The position numbers and the translations under genes were made by a program. Below the pieces are notes generated by a model that saw only the letters and a program-made list of their open reading frames with translations, was not told the origin of the DNA and made no database searches. DNA of 41,638 nt, from NCBI GenBank assembly GCA_019348195.1, contig JAHWJX010000016.1, positions 1-41,638 on the forward strand. Reading direction: 5' to 3'. How positions within the stretch are numbered: position 1 is the stretch's first letter; every line of letters begins with the position of its first letter. Shown one piece after another: positions 34,390 to 41,638 of this stretch. This stretch comes from Pseudomonadota bacterium (lineage in GTDB: Bacteria; Pseudomonadota; Alphaproteobacteria; Caulobacterales; Caulobacteraceae).

Positions 34390-35400
34390 ATGAAAGTGCT
34401 TGTCACCGGAACCGCGGGCTTTATCGGATCCACTCTGGCGCTGCGGCTTTTGGAGCGCGGCGACGAGGTGGTCGGCCTCGACAACCTAAATGACTACTAC
34501 GACGTCCAGCTCAAGCGGGATCGACTAGCCCGTCACCTTCATCACCCCGGCTATACCCACGTGCAGGTTGACCTTGCCGACCGTGAGGGCGTGGCCGAGG
34601 TGTTCGCAACGCACCGCCCCCAACGCGTCGTCAATCTGGCGGCCCAGGCCGGGGTGAGGTACGCGATGGAGAACCCGCACATCTACGTCGCCAGCAACGT
34701 CACCGGCTTTCTCCATGTGCTGGAGGGCTGCCGGTCGATCGGGGTGGAGCACCTTGTGTTCGCCTCCACGAGTTCGGTCTACGGCGCCAACACCCGCCTT
34801 CCGTTCTCGGTTCACCAAGGCGCCGAGCACCCCCTGACGCTGTACGCGGCGACCAAGAAGGCCAATGAGATGATGGCCCACAGTTACGCGCACCTGTTCG
34901 CGATCCCGTCCACCGGGCTGAGGTTCTTCACCGTCTACGGGCCGTGGGGCAGGCCCGACATGGCGCTGTTCCTGTTCACCAAGGCGATCCTGGCGGGCGA
35001 GCCGATCAACGTTTTCAACGAAGGGCGCCACAGGCGGGACTTCACCTACGTCGACGACATCGTGGAAGGCGTGATCCGCGCCCTCGATCGACCGGCCTCC
35101 CCCTCGCCGGAGTGGAACGGCCATGACCCCGACCCGGGCAGCAGCACGGCGCCGTACCGCCTGTACAACATCGGCAACCAGCGCTCGGTCGAGCTGATGC
35201 GCTATATCGAGGTCCTCGAGGAGAAGCTCGGACGCAAGGCGACGCTGAACATGCTGCCGCTCCAGGCCGGCGATGTACCGGCCACGGAGGCGGACGTGAG
35301 CGACCTTGCGAGGGACGTGGGCTACCAGCCCACCACCACCGTCGAAGTGGGCGTAGGCCGCTTCGTCGACTGGTACAGGGCTTACTACAAGGTAGGCTGA
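34390..35400 (+). CDS. NAD-dependent sugar-nucleotide epimerase (UDP-glucuronate 4-epimerase type, CapI-like)
   Basis: 336 residues. It is an extended short-chain dehydrogenase with NAD site [10 protein letters not shown] (about 5-14), STSSVYG near 126, and catalytic YAATKK near 156. The [15 protein letters not shown] segment (about 36-50) is a marker of UDP-glucuronate/GalA epimerases of CapI type; the TviC group lacks it. Since the preceding gene looks like a UDP-HexNAc dehydrogenase, the substrate could also be UDP-HexNAcA. The sequence does not settle this. Convergent with the WecA-like gene, only two bases apart. Confidence 0.85.
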   Translation: MKVLVTGTAGFIGSTLALRLLERGDEVVGLDNLNDYYDVQLKRDRLARHLHHPGYTHVQVDLADREGVAEVFATHRPQRVVNLAAQAGVRYAMENPHIYVASNVTGFLHVLEGCRSIGVEHLVFASTSSVYGANTRLPFSVHQGAEHPLTLYAATKKANEMMAHSYAHLFAIPSTGLRFFTVYGPWGRPDMALFLFTKAILAGEPINVFNEGRHRRDFTYVDDIVEGVIRALDRPASPSPEWNGHDPDPGSSTAPYRLYNIGNQRSVELMRYIEVLEEKLGRKATLNMLPLQAGDVPATEADVSDLARDVGYQPTTTVEVGVGRFVDWYRAYYKVG

Positions 35401-35402
35401 GG

Positions 35403-36515
35403 CTAGGCGGCCTGCGGCGCGAACTCGGATGGCCTAAAGCTTCCGACCGGTCCGAACACTGCGTTCACCCGCCGGCGAGAGCCGGTGAACCAGGCGTACC
35501 CCGCGGCAACGACGGCGAAGACCAGCACCAGGGCAGGCTCTGGCGCCCCCATCCGCAAGGCGGCGGACGCGGCCAGACCGAGCAGCAGGGACACGCAGGT
35601 CAGCAGGATCACGATGGTCGAGGGCGCGAGCCCCGCATCAAGCAGGAGGTGGTGCACGTGCTCCCGGTCGGCGTGGAAAGGCGAGCGTCGCGCGCCCAAC
35701 CTGCGCGCGATCAGGGTGACACAGTCCAGAAGCGGGATAGCAACGAAGAACGGCGCAAGGATGGGCGAAACCGGGTGTTCCGGTGACTGGGTAAGCCGGA
35801 ACGTCGCCCACGCGATGATCAAACCAAGCAGCGCGCTCCCGGAATTGCCCATGAAGACTCGCGCACGCTTCTGCCATGGCCATCGCATGTTCAACACCAG
35901 AAAGGCGCAGACGGCGCTGATGGCGACGGCCAGCCCGCTGGCGAGGAGGACGTTGCCTGAATAAAGCGCGGCGACCAGCAGCATGAGCAAGGCGGCCGCC
36001 GACAGCGAGCCGGCGAGGCCATCCACTCCGTCGACCATGTTCAACGCGTTGATCAGGCCCACAGTCGCGAAAACGGTCAAGGGCAGCGAGATCGGCCCGA
36101 GCGCCAGATCCTCGAGCCCGAAAAGGGCGCCCACGTGTTCAACGCGGACATCGCCCACGTAGACCATGCTCAGCGCCGCGACCACCTGGGCCAGCAGCCT
36201 GACATACCAGCGGAGGTCGTACATGTCGTCGAGCACCCCGGCGACCATCACCACCACGCCGGCCAGGCCCAGGCCGACCAGGTTCGCCGGAACCAGGCCC
36301 AGCATCAGGATGGCGGGAAGCAGTCCAACCGTTGCGCCGACGAACATGGCCAAGCCGCCCACCACGGGGGTGGGCGCGGCGTGAGCCTTGCGCCCCTTCG
36401 GCGTGTCGACGAGCCGGAGTCTGCTGGCGGCGGGCGCAAGCAGCCCCGCGAGCGCCAGCGTGACCGTGAAGGCGAGCGACACTCCGAAGATGGTGGTGTT
36501 GGCGATTTCCGACAT
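35403..36515 (-). CDS. WecA/TagO-like undecaprenyl-phosphate N-acetylhexosamine phosphotransferase with an altered metal motif
   Basis: 370 residues, about eleven membrane helices. The family transfers HexNAc-1-P to undecaprenyl phosphate, starting repeat-unit synthesis. Present: the DD motif VLDDMYD (96-100), NMVDGVDGLAG (159-169) and the cytoplasmic loop HADREHVHHLL (281-291). The third motif VFMGD of WecA, whose Asp binds Mg2+ in MraY, reads VFMGNSGS (220-227) with Asn. The codon is AAT, so it is not an ambiguous base. The start ATG at 36515 follows a strong GGGGGAGGG; the frame extends to 36596 without support. Activity may be altered. Confidence 0.85.
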   Translation of the reverse strand: MSEIANTTIFGVSLAFTVTLALAGLLAPAASRLRLVDTPKGRKAHAAPTPVVGGLAMFVGATVGLLPAILMLGLVPANLVGLGLAGVVVMVAGVLDDMYDLRWYVRLLAQVVAALSMVYVGDVRVEHVGALFGLEDLALGPISLPLTVFATVGLINALNMVDGVDGLAGSLSAAALLMLLVAALYSGNVLLASGLAVAISAVCAFLVLNMRWPWQKRARVFMGNSGSALLGLIIAWATFRLTQSPEHPVSPILAPFFVAIPLLDCVTLIARRLGARRSPFHADREHVHHLLLDAGLAPSTIVILLTCVSLLLGLAASAALRMGAPEPALVLVFAVVAAGYAWFTGSRRRVNAVFGPVGSFRPSEFAPQAA

Positions 36516-36826
36516 GAACCCTCCCCCGACGCGGTGCTCGGGGTTAAGAAAGTTTTTACCGCGCTCCCTTATCCTATTGATAAAAGTCCACATCAAGGCG
36601 GGTCAACCACGAGGCGACCTGCGGAGACGGCCTGCGGCCGAACGGCGCACGCTGCGCCCCTCTCGACAGAACTGACACAATCAGGCCGCGCCGACACAGC
36701 AGCCCGGTGCGGGCAAGCCCGGCTCAGGGCTTGGCGCAGGTCCTGCAGGGCCGGGCGCGATGATTCACCTAAAGGTCGGTGCCGTGCATCCGCGATGCGT
36801 GTAATGTGGACGTCAGGAGGCTTGGT
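36516..36826. promoter_or_regulatory. Divergent regulatory region between the WecA-like and Wza-like genes
   Basis: 311 bp without a plausible gene. For the WecA-like gene (reverse strand), TTGACC (36606-36601) and TTATCA (36583-36578) are 17 bases apart and about 65 bases upstream; a weaker TTGATG/GATAAG pair overlaps. For the Wza-like gene, AGGAGG lies seven bases before the ATG, and an inverted repeat GCATC-CGC-GATGC (36786-36798) sits about 30 bases upstream, possibly an operator. The region is AT-rich around 36550-36585 relative to its surroundings. No promoter on the plus strand could be identified with confidence. Confidence 0.4.
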
Positions 36827-37540
36827 ATGAAGGGGATGTGGCTCTGGGGAGCCCTGCTGCTGGCAGGCTGCGCGTCCTCGACGCCCGCACCCATGTCTCC
36901 GGACGTGGCGGTCGTCACCTCCCAGCTGCCCGCTCCCGCGTCCGCGGCGTCGGCTGCCGCCGACACCCCCGCCGACGAGGTAGCGCCTCAGGACGTGCTC
37001 GACGTCGCTGTGTTTCAGGTGCCCGACCTCACCCGTACCGTGCGGGTGAACCTCGCGGGCGAGATATCCCTGCCTCTGGTCGGTTCGATCGCCGCGGGCG
37101 GGAAGACCGTGCGCGAGGTGGAGCTCGAGATAGCCGAGCGGCTGCGCCAGAAGTACATGCGCAATCCCAACGTCACGGTCTTCATCAAGGAAAAGCACAA
37201 GGCTGACGTCGTGGCTCAACGGCTGACCGTTGAAGGCGCGGTGAAGCAGCCCGGTGTCTTCGAGATCAAGGAGCCCGTGACGCTGCTTCAGGCGATCGCC
37301 CTGGCCCGCGGCGTGGAGGAGACGGCGAACCTGAAAGGCGTGATCGTCTTCCGGAACGTGGACAACCAGCGCATGGCGGCCCGCTTCGACTTGGGCGCCA
37401 TCCGCAAGGGACAGGCCGCCGATCCGGATATCTATCCCAATGACATCGTCGTGGTGGATGATGCCGGCACGCGCGGACGTGACGTTCTTCGCGCGATCGT
37501 CAGCTCCTTACCGATCCTGTCGGTGTTCCGACCCTTCTAG
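36827..37540 (+). CDS. Polysaccharide export lipoprotein (Wza-like)
   Basis: 237 residues. A lipoprotein signal with lipobox LLAGCAS (Cys at 15) is followed by a Pro/Ala/Ser/Thr-rich linker to about residue 45. The polysaccharide export domain comes next (VAPQDVLDVAVFQVPDL, then LPLVGSIAAGGKT), followed by one SLBB-like domain (LTVEGAVKQPGVFEIKEPVTLLQAI, about 130-155). It should form the outer-membrane/periplasmic export channel. It is shorter than E. coli Wza (379), lacking the last domains, which is normal for many alphaproteobacterial homologues. A perfect AGGAGG decides the ATG start. Twenty-one bases before wzc. Confidence 0.86.
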   Translation: MKGMWLWGALLLAGCASSTPAPMSPDVAVVTSQLPAPASAASAAADTPADEVAPQDVLDVAVFQVPDLTRTVRVNLAGEISLPLVGSIAAGGKTVREVELEIAERLRQKYMRNPNVTVFIKEKHKADVVAQRLTVEGAVKQPGVFEIKEPVTLLQAIALARGVEETANLKGVIVFRNVDNQRMAARFDLGAIRKGQAADPDIYPNDIVVVDDAGTRGRDVLRAIVSSLPILSVFRPF

Positions 37541-37561
37541 CACCAGGCAGAGCCAAGCAGG

Positions 37562-39862
37562 ATGAAGCACACCGGCGAAGACCCGCCCAGGCGCCAGGGT
37601 TACGGACTCCCCGCGCACCGCGCCGGCGGCCTGGCCACGCGCGGAAGCGATGCGCTCATGCTCCCGCAGCAGATGGGCTGGTCGGAAGGCGGCGGCGGCG
37701 GGGAGCTGGACCTGCTTGGCTACTGGCGCATGCTGCTCAAGCGCCGCTGGAGCATTCTCGCCGTCCTGGCGGGCGCTCTGGCGCTAGGCGTCCTGGTCAT
37801 CCTGCTGACCACCCCCGAGTACCGGGCCACCACCACCCTGCAGATCGAGCGGGAAGCCGCCAAGATCATTGACGTCCAGGGGGTGGAGGCTTCGGAGTCA
37901 GCCTCAGGAGACCGGGAGTTCTACGAAACTCAGTATCAGCTCCTGAAGAGTCGCTCCCTGGCGGAGCGTGTGGTGCGTTCCCTGAACCTGGGGCAGGACG
38001 CCGCCTTCCAGAGCATGAACCAGCCTTCGGGCCCTCTCGCGAGGCTGAGGCGGGATCGGGGACCAGAAGTTCCGCAGGACCCCGTGGCGCAAGAGCGCGC
38101 GGCGGTTGGCCAGCTTCTAAGCAGGCTCGAGGTGGAGCCGGTACGAAACTCGCGCCTGGTGCGCGTGAGCTTCACCAGTCCGGACAAGGCGCTTTCGGCG
38201 CGGGTGGCGAACGCGGTGGCCGACTCCTTTATCGAGTCGACCCTGGCGCGGCGGTTCGACGCCTCGGCCTATGCGCGGAACTTCCTCGAAAACCGCTTGG
38301 CGCAGGTGAGGCAGCGACTGGAGGCGTCCGAGCGGCAACTCGTGGCCTACGCCCAGTCGCAAGGCATCGTGAACATCCCCAGCGGCGAGGGCGCAGGCGA
38401 AGGTCGCTCCGTCGACGCTTCAAGCCTGAGCTCGCTCAACGATGCGCTGTCCGCCGCCAAGGCGGAGCGGATCAGGGCCGAGGCGCAGTGGCGGCAAGCC
38501 CAAGTCGCGGGCGGGATGACCCTGCCGGCGGTCCTGCAGAGTTCGTCCATCAATGTGACAAGGGAAGCCCGTGCGCGGCTCGCGGCCGAGTACCAGCAGA
38601 AGTTGAGCACCTTCAAGCCCGAGTATCCGGACATGGTCCAACTCCAGGCTCAGATCGCCGAGCTTGATCGCCAGATCGGCACAGAAGTTTCGAACATCCG
38701 CAGCTCGATCCGGAACAACTACGAGGCGGCCCGGAGGCAGGAGGCCGCCCTGGCGGCCCAGGTCGCGGGGCTGAAGTCTGGCGTGCTCAACCTTCAGGGC
38801 CGCAGCATCCAATACACCATCCTCCAGCGCGAGGTGGACACCAACCGCTCGCTCTATGATGGCCTTCTGCAACGCTACAAGGAGATCGGCGTCGCCGGCG
38901 GCGTCGGGGCGAACAACATCTCAATCGTGGACCGGGCGGAAGCTCCTCGCGGGCCGACCAAGCCCAACAAGCTGCTGATCCTGGCGATCGCCGGGGTGCT
39001 TGGGCTCTTCGCGGGCGTGCTCCTGGCCTTCATCCTCGAGAACATCGACGAGACCGTCAGGTCGCCGGAGGATGTGGAGCAGAAGGTCGGTCTGTCCCTG
39101 CTCGGCTCTATCCCAACGCTGGCCCGCGGCCAGAGCGCGGCGGAAGCGATGAACGATCGGCGATCCCCCTTCGCCGAAGCCTACTATTCCGCCGGGACGG
39201 CCTTGAGCTTCGCCACCGACGAAGGGCTGCCCAGGTCGCTCCTCGTCACCAGCTCGCGGCCGGGCGAGGGGAAATCGACCACGGCGCAAACCTTGGCTGT
39301 GAACTTCTCTCAACTTGGCCGCCGCGTGCTCCTGATCGACGCCGACCTACGCAATCCTTCGCTGCACAAGGCGTTCAACCTGGACAATACGGCGGGAACC
39401 AGCAACGTCCTGGCCGGCGCCATGCGGATGTCTGAGGCCGCCGCAGCCGTGGGCGGATCGTTGTGGGTGGTCCCCTGCGGCCCTCTGCCTCCCAACCCGG
39501 CCCAACTCCTGGCCCGCGCCCGACTGCGCGAGGTTCTGGAACACGCCCAGGAGGAGTACGACCTCGTGATCGTCGACGGCCCTCCCGTGATGGGGCTTGC
39601 GGACGCCGCGCTCCTGGGCGGAGTGACAGACGGCGTGCTGCTGGTGATCGAAGCCGGGGGGACCCGCGTGGGCGCCGCACGCGCCGCCGTTCGGCGCCTT
39701 CAGATCGGGCGCGGGCGCCTTTTGGGCGCCCTGCTCACCAAGTTCGACGCCCGGCGAGCCGGCTACGGCTACGAATACGGCAGCGAGTACGGCTACGACT
39801 ACGGCGCCGAGGCGCCCAAGAAGCTGTTCGCTCGCAAACGCCTCGGGGCCTCCGCTTCCTGA
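37562..39862 (+). CDS. wzc: Polysaccharide co-polymerase and tyrosine autokinase (Wzc-like)
   Basis: 766 residues. Inner-membrane protein that controls chain length and export, by cycles of tyrosine phosphorylation. N-terminal cytoplasmic part, first helix near 63-85, a large periplasmic domain with coiled coils (about 180-430), second helix near 471-492 preceded by the Pro-rich motif EAPRGPTKPNK. Kinase: Walker A RPGEGKST (about 563-570), Walker A' VLLIDADLR (about 589-597), Walker B LVIVDGPP (about 667-674), and C-terminal tyrosine cluster YGYEYGSEYGYDYG (about 734-747). Starts 21 bp after the Wza-like gene; the same operon is likely. Confidence 0.93.
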   Translation: MKHTGEDPPRRQGYGLPAHRAGGLATRGSDALMLPQQMGWSEGGGGGELDLLGYWRMLLKRRWSILAVLAGALALGVLVILLTTPEYRATTTLQIEREAAKIIDVQGVEASESASGDREFYETQYQLLKSRSLAERVVRSLNLGQDAAFQSMNQPSGPLARLRRDRGPEVPQDPVAQERAAVGQLLSRLEVEPVRNSRLVRVSFTSPDKALSARVANAVADSFIESTLARRFDASAYARNFLENRLAQVRQRLEASERQLVAYAQSQGIVNIPSGEGAGEGRSVDASSLSSLNDALSAAKAERIRAEAQWRQAQVAGGMTLPAVLQSSSINVTREARARLAAEYQQKLSTFKPEYPDMVQLQAQIAELDRQIGTEVSNIRSSIRNNYEAARRQEAALAAQVAGLKSGVLNLQGRSIQYTILQREVDTNRSLYDGLLQRYKEIGVAGGVGANNISIVDRAEAPRGPTKPNKLLILAIAGVLGLFAGVLLAFILENIDETVRSPEDVEQKVGLSLLGSIPTLARGQSAAEAMNDRRSPFAEAYYSAGTALSFATDEGLPRSLLVTSSRPGEGKSTTAQTLAVNFSQLGRRVLLIDADLRNPSLHKAFNLDNTAGTSNVLAGAMRMSEAAAAVGGSLWVVPCGPLPPNPAQLLARARLREVLEHAQEEYDLVIVDGPPVMGLADAALLGGVTDGVLLVIEAGGTRVGAARAAVRRLQIGRGRLLGALLTKFDARRAGYGYEYGSEYGYDYGAEAPKKLFARKRLGASAS

Positions 39863-39875
39863 GCCCGGAGCGGAG

Positions 39876-41123
39876 GTGACGCGCGCGGGACGACTGATCG
39901 GCGAGGCCTTGGCCGGAGGCCTCCTGCTTCTGGCCCTCGCCGGTCTTGCCTGGCTGATCGTTTCGGGGACCCTGGCCGACCGCGCCGTTCGCGAGAGCCC
40001 CGGCCGCGCCCTTGCGTGGCGCTCAGCACATCCAGATGCGCTGCAGCGACTGGCCCTCGAACGGACGCAAACTGAAAGCGGAGCGGACCTGCGCAAAGCC
40101 GAGGCTTTGGCGTACCGGGCGCTCCTGGCCAGCCCGCTTCAGGTCCGCGCGATCAGCGCGCTGGGTCTGGTCGCGGATGCTCGCGGGCAAGAGGGGCGGG
40201 CACGAACTCTCATGGAGCGGGCGGCGCGCCGTTCGCTCCGAGACCGGGCGGCGCACGCCTGGCTGTTCGAACACCACCTGGCTAGCCTGCGGCCGGACCG
40301 CGCCTGGTTCCACGCGGACATGCTGCTGCGGAGCGACCCGTACATCGCCGAAGAGCTTGCGCCCCTCATGTCCGAATTGAGCGGCCTACCGGGCTCCGGC
40401 CAAGGCCTGGCCGCACGCCTTGCCCTGCGGCCCTACTGGCGTGAAGGGATCCTGCGGGAGCTCTGCCGTGGGGCCGACCCGGACGTGCTGCGCAGCAGCT
40501 TCACGTCCCTCCAGACCACAAGGGCGCCTCCGACCTCCGAGGAGCTCGAGTGCTGGCTCCGCCGGCTTGTGGACGAAGGCCGCTACGCCGAGGCGGCGGA
40601 ACTCTGGCGCGGGAGTCTCCCGAGAGAGCGACGCGCCTTGCTGGGCTGGCCCAACAACGGCGGGTTCGATCCCGATGAAGGCCCCTCGCCCTTCGCCTGG
40701 ACAATCCCGGCAGCGGCTGCGGGGGAGGCGCTGATCGCACCCTCCGGCGAAAGCCGCCAAGGATATGCCTTGCGCGTGGCCCCCTCCGGCCGCGTTGTCG
40801 GGCACTGGCTGGAGCAGCTGCTGCTCCTGCCGCCCGGCGACTACCTTCTGGCCTTCAAGACCCGCGCGGAGCAGGCGGGTGGGACCGCGACGATGAGCTG
40901 GGTGGTGAGATGCGCGGACAGCCAGACCGAACTAGGGGCCAGCGGGCCCCTCGAGGGAGCCGCCGGTTGGGCTTCGGTCGTCGTGCCGTTTCGGGTCCCC
41001 GGCGGAGGCTGCCCGGCGCAGCGGCTCGCCTTGGAGGCCGCAGCTGCACCGCCCAGCGCCGTCGAAAGCCTGGCGCCGGTTTGGTTCGATGACCTGCGGG
41101 TGAGCCGCCGGGCCGGCGGCTAG
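39876..41123 (+). CDS. Membrane-anchored TPR and jelly-roll-like protein following wzc, function unknown
   Basis: 415 residues, from a GTG with GGAG upstream, 13 bp past wzc. One N-terminal transmembrane helix (about 12-30) is followed by helical TPR-like repeats (about 40-230, with ALAYRALLASPLQVRAISALGLVADARGQ). The C-terminal part (about 245-412) is a beta-rich domain with repeated Trp/Phe and DYLLAFKTRAE, ending in APVWFDDLRVSR, similar in pattern to jelly-roll carbohydrate-binding domains. It probably sits in the periplasm on the wzc transcript and may take part in polysaccharide assembly. The family is not named by me; a carbohydrate-binding role is inferred from fold pattern. Confidence 0.72.
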   Translation: MTRAGRLIGEALAGGLLLLALAGLAWLIVSGTLADRAVRESPGRALAWRSAHPDALQRLALERTQTESGADLRKAEALAYRALLASPLQVRAISALGLVADARGQEGRARTLMERAARRSLRDRAAHAWLFEHHLASLRPDRAWFHADMLLRSDPYIAEELAPLMSELSGLPGSGQGLAARLALRPYWREGILRELCRGADPDVLRSSFTSLQTTRAPPTSEELECWLRRLVDEGRYAEAAELWRGSLPRERRALLGWPNNGGFDPDEGPSPFAWTIPAAAAGEALIAPSGESRQGYALRVAPSGRVVGHWLEQLLLLPPGDYLLAFKTRAEQAGGTATMSWVVRCADSQTELGASGPLEGAAGWASVVVPFRVPGGGCPAQRLALEAAAAPPSAVESLAPVWFDDLRVSRRAGG

Positions 41124-41638
41124 GTGCGGTTCAGCAGCTCTTCGTACACCGCCACTGTCTTGGCGAGTACGATCTCCTGGTCGAATTGCGACAAAGCCTT
41201 GGCGCGAGCGCCCTTCCCGAGCCGCCTGCGCAGCTCCGGGTCGTCGTGTAGGCGGGCGATGGCTTCGGCCAACGGTTGCACCGTGCGAGGCGGGACCAGC
41301 AGTCCGTCGACGCCATCCTCAACCACCTCGCGGCAGCCGGGGACGTCGGTCGTCACCAGGGGCCGGGCGCAGGCGGCGGCCTCGATCAGGGACTTGGGCA
41401 GCCCCTCACGATAACTCGGCAGAACCACCACGTCGACGCTTCGGACCAGAGTCGGCATGTCCTCGACGTGGCCCAGCCATTGGATCAGCCCTTCGTCGAC
41501 CCACCCGCGGATCACGGAGCTCGCGATCGCGGCGGGGTTGCCCTCGTCCGGCTCGCCGGCGAGCAGAAAGTCGATCCGGCGCTCCGGCGCCCTCAGCGCC
41601 CGGGCCGCTTCGACGAACTCGAGTACGCCCTTGTCGAT
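41120..41638 (-). CDS. Glycosyltransferase family 4 protein, 5' end outside the window
   Basis: The reverse strand is open from the window edge (41638) to TAG at 41120, giving 172 residues of the C-terminal GT-B half. Visible: IDKGVLEFVEAARALR, FLLAGEPDEGN, WLGHVEDMPTLVRSVDVVVLPSYREGLPKSLIEAAACARPLV with the Glu-x7-Glu motif, and GVDGLLVPPRTVQPLAEAI. The N-terminal half is missing at the edge. Its stop overlaps the convergent TPR/jelly-roll gene (CTAG, 41120-41123). It indicates that the polysaccharide cluster continues to the right. Confidence 0.87.
   Translation of the reverse strand: MDKGVLEFVEAARALRAPERRIDFLLAGEPDEGNPAAIASSVIRGWVDEGLIQWLGHVEDMPTLVRSVDVVVLPSYREGLPKSLIEAAACARPLVTTDVPGCREVVEDGVDGLLVPPRTVQPLAEAIARLHDDPELRRRLGKGARAKALSQFDQEIVLAKTVAVYEELLNRT

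Noticed and set aside
1-41638. CRISPR arrays, insertion sequences, integrases or prophage genes
   Set aside because: No regularly spaced repeats, transposase, integrase or phage structural gene was seen on either strand; the cluster border shows no tRNA attachment site.

Overview
The window comes from a GC-rich alphaproteobacterium, most likely of the order Caulobacterales (Phenylobacterium or Caulobacter relatives). I infer this from very high GC, the gene orders dnaX-ybaB-recR and def-fmt-truA facing dapE, a membrane-anchored cytochrome c beside kdsB, and the Caulobacterales-style intergenic hairpin repeats. No database search was possible, so the placement rests on recognised protein families and gene order.

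The left part (about 1-17.4 kb) is mostly core housekeeping. In order: the 5' part of a ComB-like phosphatase, a TPR protein, an M17 aminopeptidase, a cytochrome c with a long disordered tail, kdsB (CMP-Kdo for lipopolysaccharide), nudC, the 4.5S signal-recognition-particle RNA, dnaX-ybaB-recR, a 48-residue membrane peptide, rmuC, def-fmt-truA, a frameshifted dapE, a cupin, a CmpX-like membrane channel protein, and a trypsin-fold protein with PDZ domain that has lost two of three catalytic residues.

A junction zone (about 17.4-19.55 kb) has low coding density. It holds an orphan ParA-like ATPase, a small VanZ-like membrane protein and the C-terminal remnant of a methyltransferase.

The right part (about 19.55-41.6 kb) is a surface-polysaccharide (O-antigen, exopolysaccharide or holdfast-like) locus of the Wzx/Wzy type. 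fdtC-fdtA-fdtB are translationally coupled and should make a dTDP-3-acetamido-3,6-dideoxyhexose. They are followed by a Wzx flippase, four complete and one partial GT4 glycosyltransferases, an AsnB-type amidotransferase, an EpsG-like polymerase, an O-antigen ligase/polymerase-family protein, a TviB/WbpA-type UDP-sugar 6-dehydrogenase, a UDP-uronate 4-epimerase-type protein, a WecA-like initiating phosphoglycosyltransferase, a Wza-like export lipoprotein, a Wzc tyrosine autokinase and an unassigned TPR/jelly-roll-like membrane protein. In outline, WecA-like starts the lipid-linked unit, the GT4 enzymes extend it with amino-deoxy and uronic (possibly amidated) sugars, Wzx flips it, one of two polymerase-like proteins polymerises it, and Wzc/Wza export it. 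rmlA and rmlB, needed upstream of fdtABC, are not in the window.

The most notable points are the Asp-to-Asn change in the VFMGD motif of the WecA-like enzyme, the inactive-looking S1C protein, the possible uronamide branch (dehydrogenase, epimerase, AsnB), the two polymerase-like genes converging on shared stop codons, the small secreted Gly/Asn/Arg-rich peptide inside the cluster, and the single-base frameshift in dapE. I saw no CRISPR array, tRNA, insertion sequence or prophage.
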